A stretch of 64,000 nucleotides of DNA, taken from assembly GCF_019084075.1 (NCBI RefSeq), contig NZ_JAHREN010000001.1, forward strand, positions 5,415,658-5,479,657. The letters run 5' to 3'. Below are positions 39,524 through 46,857 of the stretch, one piece after another. Numbering within the stretch: position 1 is the first letter of the stretch; each line of letters begins with the position of its first letter. Position numbers and translations under genes: made by a program. Origin of the DNA: Siccirubricoccus sp. G192. GTDB taxonomy: Bacteria; Pseudomonadota; Alphaproteobacteria; Acetobacterales; Acetobacteraceae. The notes beneath the pieces were generated by a model. It saw nothing but the letters and a program-made list of their open reading frames with translations. It was not told the DNA's origin and did not search any database.

Positions 39524-39819
39524 GGCGGGGAACCCAGCTCCAGCCTGCCGCGCAGCACCTCGCGTCCCGCCACCGCGCCGGTGAAGCCGATGCCGCCCGC
39601 CACCGGGCCGGCCGCGACCTCCACCACTTGTCCCGGCAGGACCGGCACGAGGAACCGCACCTGCGGCAGCCCGATAACCACCCGCCCCGGATGCGCCGCC
39701 AGGACCAGCGCGAGGATCTCCTCCAGCAGCACGACACCCGGCACCACCGAGTTTCCCGGGAAATGGCCGGGGAGGCAGGGATGCTCCATCGCGATGCTGG
39801 ATTGCCCGGCCGGCCGCAT
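39520..39819 (-). CDS. Hot-dog dehydratase/thioesterase-like protein (APE type, ApeI-like)
   Basis: A 99-residue hot-dog protein. The N-terminus has SIAMEHPCLPGHFPGNSVVP, close to the FabA/FabZ signature HPSLPGHFPGNPVVPG, then GVVLLEEILALVLAAHPGRV. In aryl-polyene systems this small dehydratase acts together with the larger ApeP-type protein. Start TGATG overlaps the upstream ligase stop, and its own stop overlaps the acyltransferase start. The frame is intact. Confidence 0.85.
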   Translation of the reverse strand: MRPAGQSSIAMEHPCLPGHFPGNSVVPGVVLLEEILALVLAAHPGRVVIGLPQVRFLVPVLPGQVVEVAAGPVAGGIGFTGAVAGREVLRGRLELGSPP

Positions 39820-41177
39820 CAGGCCGCTCCGCTGGCGCAGGCGTCCGACTGCGCCAGCAGGTCCAATAGCCGCTGCCGCGGCAGCTTGCCCGATTCGTTG
39901 CGGGGCAAGGCGGGGACACGGATGATGCGGCGCGGCAGGAACAAAGGGTCCATCCTGCCGCGCAACTCCTGCAGGATGCTGTCGGCACTCCGCTGCGGCG
40001 CCACCACCACCGCCAGCAGCCGCGCCGTCGCCGAGGGGTTCCAGGGCCTCCGGCAGGGCGAAGGCGCCATCCTCCACCCCGTCCAGCCCCAGCAGGATGC
40101 GGTTCAGCCCGGCGAGCGAGGCGCGGTGGCCGCCGAGCTTGACGATATCCGTCCGCCGGCCGAGCAGCCGGAACCGGTCCGGGCCAAGCGCCTCCACCTG
40201 GTCGTCCAGCGGCACCGCGGGCGCATGCGGCGCGGTGATGCCGACGCCCTCCGCCACCGGCGCCAGCGCGACACCGGGATAGGTGGCCCAGGCATCGCCC
40301 TCCAGGGTGCGGCGGCTGGCGATGGAGCCCACCTCGGTGGCGCCGAAGATCTCCAGCACCGGGGCCTGCCAGCGCGCCTCGGCCTCGGCGGCCAGCGCGG
40401 CATCGAGCGGCGCGGTGGCCGAGATGACGGCGCGCAGCCGCGGCAGGCCGGGCCCCGCCCGCAGCAGCGTGCTCATCTGCAATGGCGTGGTCACCAGCAG
40501 GCGCGGCTCGGGCACCGCGGCCAGGGCGGCGCGCATATCCTCCGGGAAGAAGGTCGGGCCGCACCAGCCGGCGGCGGCGGCATGCAGCGGCAGCAGCACC
40601 GTGGTCTCGAAACCATACATGTGCTGCGGCGGCACGGTGCCGATGACGGTGGCCGGCGCGGCTTCCGCCAGGCCGAACCGCAGGCCGGCGGCGCGGCTGC
40701 GCTCGGCCAGGGCGCCCCAGGTCTTTTCGTGGCCGACCGGTACCCCCGTGCTGCCGGAGGTGAAGACGATGGCCGCCAGCCGCCCAACGGGGATCACCGG
40801 ATTGCCCGCGGCCGGGCCAGTGCCGGCTTCCCCGGCCGCACCAGATGCAGCGGCAGCCCTGGCGGCAATTCCTGCGCCGGATCGTCGACGGCTGCGACGC
40901 AGCCGGGGAAGCCCGCGGTGAGCCCCGCCAGCGCGGCGGCGGAGCGTTCGCCGGTCAGCAGGCAGACCTGTTCCCGCAGCAGCGCCGCGAGGAAGGCGAT
41001 GGCGAAGGCGTAGCGGTCCCGGCACAGGTTCAGCAGGTAGCGCCCCGGCGGCAGGCTGGCCGCCAGGGCTTCCGCGTCACGCAGCAGGTCGTCGGCGGAG
41101 ATGGCCAGGCCGTCGCGCCGGAAGAGCGTGGCCCCCGGTGGGCGTTCGACGAGCGGGTAGCCGGATTGCCGGGTCAA
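39819..41177 (-). CDS. AMP-dependent acyl ligase of APE operon, two frameshifts
   Basis: About 452 residues. Adenylation motifs are visible in order: AAIVFTSGSTGVPVGHEKTW (A3), LEIFGATEVGSIASRR (A5), LGRRTDIVKLGGHRASLAGL (A7/A8), and LPRNESGKLPRQRLLD with the A10 Lys. Breaks lie near 40810 (after LHLVRPGKPALA) and near 40030 (after EALEPLGD). The shortened form matches ligases of aryl-polyene loci that load the aryl starter acid onto the ACP. ATG 41177 overlaps the ACP stop. Confidence 0.85.
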
Positions 41178-41485
41178 GGCGGCGTGGCGGCAGCGCGGGA
41201 CGCCTCGATATGCGCGGACAGGCTGCGTAGGGAGGCGAAGATGCGGCGATTCTGCTGGTCATCGGACCGCAACTCGATGCCATGGGCGCGGGAAATCGCC
41301 AAGGCGAGTTCCAGCGCATCGATCGAGTCCAGGCCGAGGCCATCGCCGAACAAGGCGGCCTCCGGCTCGATCTCCGTGGGCGCGATCTCAAGCTGCAGCG
41401 CGGCGACGATGAGTTCCGCGAGCTTGCGCTCTGCGTCCGTCTGTTCACCGGGCATCTGCTCACCAGGCGTCTGCTGATTGGTCAT
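41174..41485 (-). CDS. Acyl carrier protein of APE operon
   Basis: The phosphopantetheine site is GDGLGLDSIDALELALAI, with the Ser after the Asp, identical in form to APE acyl carrier proteins. Helices before it read AERKLAELIVAALQLEIAPT. Start choice is uncertain: ATGs at 41551, 41485 and 41455 are in frame; 41455 gives a standard 93-residue ACP and has a weak GGTGAG, 41485 gives 103 residues. Only one ACP is visible, whereas related loci often have two. The stop overlaps the ligase ATG. Confidence 0.85.
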   Translation of the reverse strand: MTNQQTPGEQMPGEQTDAERKLAELIVAALQLEIAPTEIEPEAALFGDGLGLDSIDALELALAISRAHGIELRSDDQQNRRIFASLRSLSAHIEASRAAATPP

Positions 41486-41559
41486 CTGCTGACCGGCGCT
41501 GCCGGATGGTGCCGGCGAGGAAGTATGCGGGTCGGCCACAGGTCTCTCCATGCTGCACA

Positions 41560-41586
41560 TTACAGGGGCAGGAGGAATGCCTGTAA
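41560..41586 (-). promoter_or_regulatory. Inverted repeat, possible operator in front of the ACP-led operon
   Basis: TTACAGG (41560-41566) and CCTGTAA (41580-41586) are perfect 7-base arms 13 bases apart. Read on the minus strand, TTTACA and TAATGT within it could serve as -35 and -10 boxes, but the 19-base spacing is long. If this is a promoter, translation would have to start at 41485 or 41455. Candidate only. Confidence 0.35.
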
Positions 41587-41784
41587 AGCATCCGGCCCGC
41601 TGCGGCGAACCGCCCCGGGCCGCGAGTAACGCAACCGTGGCAAGGGTTTGGCGCCGGGTGCCCGCCCGGCTGCCGCTGGTTGTCCGCATTGCCGCCCGGT
41701 GGCACGCCACGCGTAATTTCCCCTCGGCCAGGGCGCCGGAGCGGCGCCACGGCCGGCGGCGGGTGCCCGCCCTTCAGGCAGGAC

Positions 41785-42549
41785 TCACCCTGGCCGGCCG
41801 GCCAAGCGGCGTCGCAGCAGCCGCGGCAACCGTGGCAGGAAGCCCAGCACCAGGCGCAGATGCATGAAGGCCAGCAGGAGGTTGTCCCTGACATAGTGGA
41901 AATGCGAGACGCCGCCCTCGGCCCGGCTGAGGTAGCGCACCGGGACCGGCAGCTTCATCGGCTGCACCCCGCGCCAGCACAACCGCACCGCCGCTTCCGC
42001 ATCGAAATCGAAGCGCCGCATCCAGCGATGGCGGGTCATTTCCTCCAGCAGGGGGCGCACCGGATAGACGCGGAAGCCGAACAGCGGATCGCCGATGCCC
42101 GCCCAGAGCGTCTCCAGATCCGCCCACCAATTGGACAGCCGCCGGCCCAGCACCCGCTCCAGCGGCGCATCGGCGCCGAAGACCGGCTGCCCCAGCACCA
42201 TGGCCTCGGGCGCGGCGGCGGAGGCCGCCATGGGTTCACCGATGCGGTCGGCCGGGTGCTGGCCGTCCGGATCCATCACCAGAGCATGGGTGAAGCCCAG
42301 CCGGTCCGCCTCCCGCAAGGCATGCAGGACCGCGGCGCCCTTGCCGGCATTGCGCGGCAGCCGGAAGACCCGCAGGCCCGGGTCGCCCGCCTCGATCGGC
42401 GCCAGCGCCGCGTCCCAGCCGTCCGTGCTGCCGTCCACCACCACCCAGACCGGCGCCCAGGCCGCACGCGCCTCCCGCACCGTGCGCAGCAGCAGCGCGC
42501 CGGCATTGTAGGTGGGGATCAGCACGAGATGCGTGCGCGATGGCCGCAT
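41785..42549 (-). CDS. Family 2 glycosyltransferase
   Basis: 254 residues. The GT-A nucleotide-sugar site is HLVLIPTYNAGALLLRTVRE; the metal site is HALVMDPDGQHPADRIGEPM (DxD-like DPDGQ). NWWADLETLWAGIGDPLFGF and a C-terminal amphipathic Arg-rich helix are typical of the GT2 group in aryl-polyene loci. It may glycosylate the polyene or its lipid carrier. It starts immediately after the upstream lipoprotein stop codon, so the two are coupled; 230-300 bases separate it from the ACP gene. Confidence 0.88.
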   Translation of the reverse strand: MRPSRTHLVLIPTYNAGALLLRTVREARAAWAPVWVVVDGSTDGWDAALAPIEAGDPGLRVFRLPRNAGKGAAVLHALREADRLGFTHALVMDPDGQHPADRIGEPMAASAAAPEAMVLGQPVFGADAPLERVLGRRLSNWWADLETLWAGIGDPLFGFRVYPVRPLLEEMTRHRWMRRFDFDAEAAVRLCWRGVQPMKLPVPVRYLSRAEGGVSHFHYVRDNLLLAFMHLRLVLGFLPRLPRLLRRRLAGRPG

Positions 42550-43827
42550 TCAGCGGCGCCCGGCGGCGTCGAGGCCGGCCAGCCGCGCCTCGACCGCCGC
42601 CGCGCCTTGCTCCAGCAACGCATAGAGATGCCGGTAGGTCTCGCCGAAGCCCGCCGGGTCGTCCCGCGCGGGGCGCCGGGCCAGCCACCAGGCGAGCGGC
42701 CTGCGCTCCACCAATGCCTCGCGATAGCGCCCCGCCACCCAGGCCAGGTTGCCGCGGAGGTCGTGCCGGCGCGGGTCGTCCTGGATCTCGTCGAACCAGC
42801 CCTGATAGGGGCCGAAGGTCGGGTCGTCGTAGAAGATCAGCTTCAGTTCGGTGTCATAGACCTCGTTCGGCCGCTGCGGCGGCCGCGGTTCCATCAGCGC
42901 GCCGGGCCGCAGCGGCAATTGGCCAGAGTGCAGCAGCGCCCGCCGCGCCGCCGGATCGGCATGCAGCGCCGCCGGGTCCAGCAGGGAGGCGTCGCCGGTG
43001 CGCCGCATCAGGTTGACGAGTTCGTTGCGCGGCACCGGGAAGTCGAACATCGCCAGCAGGAAGGGCCGGCCGGTCGGCCATTCCGCCCAGACGCCGGCCG
43101 CGGCGAGCGCGTTGTGCGCCAGGTGGATGCAGTTGTCCTGGAACAGGCTCCAGCGGGATTCCTCGCGTCCCTCACGGTAGGGCGCGTTCTGTTCGTTCAG
43201 GAAGCCGACCATCACCGCCAGTTGCGCCCGGTTGACCGGCACGCGGGCGCAGAACCGGCCGCGGCCGAGGCTGATGGCATAGTCGGTGGCGACCGAGACC
43301 TCGTATTTCCACGTCTCCCGCGCCATGCCTTCGGGCATGTCGTCGAAGACCTCCTTGTGGAAGGCGATGCCGTCATAGATGCCGAGGCGCCTGGCCTCGG
43401 CCTGGACAGCGGCATAGCCGGCCCGGGTGAGCGGTTCCCCGGCCGCCATGTTGCCGTGGAAGAAGAAGTCGCGGCCGGGCGTTGCGATCCATTTCGCATT
43501 GCGGAAATGCGCGTTCATGCTGAGCCCGACGCCATCGGCCGGCTCCGCCGCGGGCTCGTCGCAGAGCCGGAGGGTGGTCTGGCCCTGCTCCGCCGCGCGG
43601 CAGGCACCATGCAGGTAGAAGACGGCATGGCCGCCGATCTCGCCGCGGATCTCCGCGCCGAAGCCGCGCTTCTGCTTGATCTGCGACAGGGCGCAGAATT
43701 CGGCGAAATACGGAATGAGATCGGTATAGGCTGCCTGGGCGATGCCGCCGGGCCGGTCGAAGCCGACCGTGCTGCAGGCCGTCAGCCACAGGCCGAGCAA
43801 TGGCGTGAGGTGACGGGCAAGGCGCAT
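42550..43827 (-). CDS. Lipoprotein with NCxH motif, unknown function, at the head of the APE gene block
   Basis: 425 residues. The signal peptide ends in a lipobox (GLWLTACSTVGF). The central region has GLSMNAHFRNAKWIATPGRD, then KYEVSVATDYAISLGRGRF and LFQDNCIHLAHNALAAAGVW. The NCxHxxHN element, preceded by an HFRNAKW segment, is reminiscent of papain-like or NlpC/P60/LRAT-type folds where Cys and His are catalytic, but I do not recognise the family with certainty. It is likely periplasm-facing at a membrane. It is directly coupled to the GT2 gene and so shares its transcript. Confidence 0.75.
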   Translation of the reverse strand: MRLARHLTPLLGLWLTACSTVGFDRPGGIAQAAYTDLIPYFAEFCALSQIKQKRGFGAEIRGEIGGHAVFYLHGACRAAEQGQTTLRLCDEPAAEPADGVGLSMNAHFRNAKWIATPGRDFFFHGNMAAGEPLTRAGYAAVQAEARRLGIYDGIAFHKEVFDDMPEGMARETWKYEVSVATDYAISLGRGRFCARVPVNRAQLAVMVGFLNEQNAPYREGREESRWSLFQDNCIHLAHNALAAAGVWAEWPTGRPFLLAMFDFPVPRNELVNLMRRTGDASLLDPAALHADPAARRALLHSGQLPLRPGALMEPRPPQRPNEVYDTELKLIFYDDPTFGPYQGWFDEIQDDPRRHDLRGNLAWVAGRYREALVERRPLAWWLARRPARDDPAGFGETYRHLYALLEQGAAAVEARLAGLDAAGRR

Positions 43828-44028
43828 CGCAGGTTCCCTTCTGGCCCGGCGGGGGGATACCAGCCACCGGGGGCGCAATCTACAGGAGGGGTTGCATGCC
43901 GCCCAGGGAGGCGGGGGCGCCCGGCCTTCGCTGATGCGGCGATGCCGCGTTGTCTCGCATCGCCTTCCTGAATAGTTTGGCCCAGGTTCGCGCGGCAGGC
44001 CGGGGCGAGGCAGGGGGACAATACGGCG

Positions 44029-44832
44029 GTGGCAATGGCGCATGGCGCGGAGAGCACGAGGATTCGCCAGGACGGGACCGCGGATGGCGCCGGACCGTCC
44101 GCACCGCACCCGCCCCTGCTGGACTACCACCCGGCCGCGCAGGACCGGGACGGCTTCGTCCGCGACCTCTTCAACCAGACCGCCGCCTCCTACGACAGGA
44201 TCAACCGCGCCTTCTCGCTGGGATCGGGGGCCTGGTACCGCAGGCGCGCGTTGCAGCGGGCCGGGCTGCGGCCGGGCGCAAAGCTGCTGGATGTCGCGGT
44301 CGGCACCGGGCTGGTGGCGCGCGAGGCGGTCCGCATCACCGGCAGGCCCGGCGACGTCATCGGGCTGGACCTGAGCGAGGGCATGCTGGCCGAGGCCAGG
44401 CGCAGCCTCGCCATCCCGCTCATCCAGGCGCGGGCCGAGGCGCTGCCGCTCGGCGATGCGAGCCTCGACTTCGTGAGCATGGGCTACGCGCTGCGCCACG
44501 TGGCCGACCTCGCCATCGCCTTCGCGGAATACCACCGCGTGCTGCGGCCCGGCGGGAACCTGCTGCTGCTGGAGATCGGGCGCCCCGACAGCAGGCTCGC
44601 TTATGCCGCGGTCCGGTCCTATCTCGGCCGGGTCGTTCCCGCCCTGAGCCGCCTGGCCGGGGCCGGCACCCGCGCCGAGACGCTGATGCGATACTACTGG
44701 GATACCATCGATGCCTGCGTCCCGCCGGCGGTGATCCAGCGGAGCCTGGCGCAGGCGGGCTTCGTGCAGGTCGCCTGCGAGACCCAGTTGGGCATCTTCC
44801 GCGCCTATAGCGCGCGGCGCCCGCCGGGGTAG
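44029..44832 (+). CDS. Class I SAM-dependent methyltransferase (UbiE-like)
   Basis: 267 residues from GTG 44029 (ATG 44035 also possible). The SAM site is KLLDVAVGTGLVAREAVRIT; later motifs are VIGLDLSEGMLAEARRSLAI and LDFVSMGYALRHVADLAIAF, resembling UbiE/MenG methyltransferases. The C-terminal part differs from UbiE. It is divergent from the lipoprotein that begins the polyene gene block and shares about 200 bases of promoter region with it. Methylation of the aryl head group is a known aryl-polyene modification, so a link is plausible but unproven. Confidence 0.82.
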   Translation: MAMAHGAESTRIRQDGTADGAGPSAPHPPLLDYHPAAQDRDGFVRDLFNQTAASYDRINRAFSLGSGAWYRRRALQRAGLRPGAKLLDVAVGTGLVAREAVRITGRPGDVIGLDLSEGMLAEARRSLAIPLIQARAEALPLGDASLDFVSMGYALRHVADLAIAFAEYHRVLRPGGNLLLLEIGRPDSRLAYAAVRSYLGRVVPALSRLAGAGTRAETLMRYYWDTIDACVPPAVIQRSLAQAGFVQVACETQLGIFRAYSARRPPG

Positions 44833-44851
44833 CCGGGCCGGATATCGCCGC

Positions 44852-45854
44852 TCATTCGACCGATGCGCGCAGCCAATCCCTGGCCGCGGCATCCGCGTGC
44901 GAGGGCAGCGGCGCGTCAGGGCGCTCCAGCCAGGCGGCGATATCCGCGGCCACCAGGGCGCGCTCCTGGTCACGGAGCAGCAGGTGATGGCCATGCGGAT
45001 AGAAGGCGAGGCGGTGCGGCCCCGCCGCCGGCAGCGCCCGCAGGAACTGCCGCATCGGACGCTCCGGCACGATCAGGTCCTGCCCGCCATAGAGGACCAG
45101 CGCATTCGCGTTGAAGTAGGGCGCGGCGGCCTCGGCATCATCCATGAGGTTCACCAAGCCGTAGACGACATCGACGCGGAACTCCTTCACCGTCAATGGG
45201 TCGCGCGACCAGCGCTGCATCACCTCCTCGTTGTCGGTCGGGGCGTAGCCGGGCGCCGACCCGCGGAAGCCGACCGCCGGGATCGCGCGGGCCGCCACTT
45301 CGAGGGCAGCCCTGGAAAACCGGCTCATGCTGGCACGGCCCCTGACCCCGGGCGCCAGCAGCACATAGCCATCGACCATCGGCGGGTCCGCGGAGGTGGC
45401 GGCCACCATCAGGACGGCAGCCCCCCATGCTTTCCCCCATGAGGTAGACGGGCACACCGGGATGGCGCGCCCGCAACAGCCGCGTGACCGCCGCCGCATC
45501 ACCCGCCAGGGTGGCGCCGCCGGGCCAGATCCCGCGATGGGGCGCAGCGCCGAACCCCCGCTGGTCATAGGCATAGACCCCGATTCCACGGGCGGTGAAC
45601 AACGGCGCCGGCAGGTCGAAGGCGTTGATGGAATAATCCCCGAAGCCGTGCAGGCCGAGCAGGATCGCCCGCGGCCTGCCCTGGGGCAGCCAGGCCTGGT
45701 AGGGCAGCCTGGCGCCATCCGACATGATGAAGGCGTCGCGCCCGATGGCCGGCGCGGCGGCGGGCAACCCGGAACCGATGGTGACGGGCGTGCACCCGGC
45801 CAGGCCAAGCACGCCGAGGCAAAGCAGGGCGAGGACCAACCCGGCTTTTTTCAT
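44852..45854 (-). CDS. Lipoprotein alpha/beta hydrolase (monoacylglycerol lipase-like), frameshifted
   Basis: About 333 residues. The signal peptide KKAGLVLALLCLGVLGLAGC ends in a lipobox. ILLGLHGFGDYSINAFDLPA is the oxyanion region and VPVYLMGESMGG the nucleophile elbow. The frame breaks right there, at six C at 45421-45426; removing one joins GESMGG to AVLMVAATSADPP. The catalytic His is likely in FYPHGHHLLLRD. It belongs to the serine aminopeptidase S33/lysophospholipase group. ATG 45854 follows CCAATG. Confidence 0.82.
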
Positions 45855-46387
45855 TGGGGTTCGCTGCCCTGGCACAGGTCCGACCTGGAAAGGACCGGGT
45901 TCCTGGCGGGATGTCCTCCCGGGGACTCGCATCCTCCTGGCAGCTCCGGCAATGCCCTCAAATACCCGACGTCGGAACCGGTCAATGCAGCAAGTATTCG
46001 GGCAGGAACGGGAAACGGCTTGGTTTTGTCAGGCATGGCGGAGAGCCCTTGGCGACAGGCGCGCTCAGCCGAAAGGGGGAGGATTGCCGGGGTCCCTGGC
46101 ATTCGGCAGCGGCCGCGCGCCATGGATTATTCGGACCCGCAATCAGCCCGCCCGCCAAGTCCATGCAACATGGTCCCAAGCCTCGGTATCACGCGAGCGA
46201 CAACATTGCCTCAGCAGCCAAATCGGTGTCGAGAGCCAAGTGGCATCGTCTATGCAACATACGCGCCAACGGGAGCATGTGACCGGCTTCAAGCAGCCGG
46301 CCTGGACGCCGGAGCATCCAGGCCGGCCCATGATCCGATCCGGTGTCCCGACCGGAAACGCGCATTTCCGATCGGGACGGGGTTGCA
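45855..46387. other. Intergenic region with lower GC
   Basis: About 530 bases. Open frames up to 142 codons exist on the plus strand but have no hydrophobic pattern, codon bias or domain, so I do not call them. The left end should hold the hydrolase promoter; the right end holds the hairpin at 46345-46378. Nothing else recognised. Confidence 0.45.
46345..46378 (-). terminator. Stem-loop after the glycine-rich secreted protein gene
   Basis: GTCCCGACCGGAAA (46345-46358) pairs with TTTCCGATCGGGAC (46365-46378) at 13 of 14 positions around a 6-base loop, 9 bases after the stop of the minus-strand gene. No T-run follows, so terminator activity is likely rather than certain. Confidence 0.5.
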
Positions 46388-46714
46388 CTAGCCACGGAAG
46401 GCGTCGTCCGACGCGCGGGCCAGGCCGGTCGCCGGCAGGCTGGGCTGGTAGACCACCTCGGTATTCTCGCCGCCGCCGACCACCTGGCCGATGCGGCCAG
46501 GCAGGGCGTTCACCTGGCCATAGGTGAAGCTGCGGTTCTCGCCGCCGCCATGCAGCAGCACGGTGCCGCCGCCGACCACCACGCCCTCGGGGGCGCCGCT
46601 GTACTCGACCTCGGCATTGGTGCCGCCGCCGACCAGGCGCGGGCCCTCCGCTGCCACGGCGGCGCCGGCCGCACCGAAAGCGATCATCGAAGCGAAGAGG
46701 ATGTTGCGAAGCAT
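46388..46714 (-). CDS. Small glycine-rich secreted protein
   Basis: 108 residues. The start ATG 46714 begins a Sec signal peptide (LRNILFASMIAFGAAGAAVA, cleavage near AAEG). The mature part repeats a Gly-Gly-Gly pattern (LVGGGTNAEVEYSGAPEGVV, VGGGTVLLHGGGENRSFTYG, VVGGGENTEVVYQPSLP), suggesting a short repeat of about 30 residues with N-x-E-V-x-Y. Function unknown; no similar domain recalled. Confidence 0.65.
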   Translation of the reverse strand: MLRNILFASMIAFGAAGAAVAAEGPRLVGGGTNAEVEYSGAPEGVVVGGGTVLLHGGGENRSFTYGQVNALPGRIGQVVGGGENTEVVYQPSLPATGLARASDDAFRG

Positions 46715-46857
46715 GGGATGTTCTTTCGTGTCCTGGGTGGGCGATGCGCCCTTCCCTTGCCACGCAAGATGCTCCCCGCCCGACCCGCCGCCCAATGCGT
46801 GGTGTGGATGCCGCCGATCCGCCGGATGGATGGGTTGGCCGCTGCGGGCGTGCCGAT

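Noticed and set aside
42550..44994. 814-codon extension of the lipoprotein frame upstream to 44994
   Set aside because: The signal peptide and lipobox mark the true start at 43827, and the extension is antisense to the methyltransferase.
8794..45426. Poly-C/G tracts as phase-variation switches
   Set aside because: They occur inside many unrelated genes including conserved metabolic ones, always as one extra base, which fits sequencing error better than contingency loci.
45854..46282. 142-codon plus-strand frame in the 45.9-46.4 kb gap
   Set aside because: No domain, no ribosome site and no hydrophobic pattern; overlaps the hydrolase promoter region.
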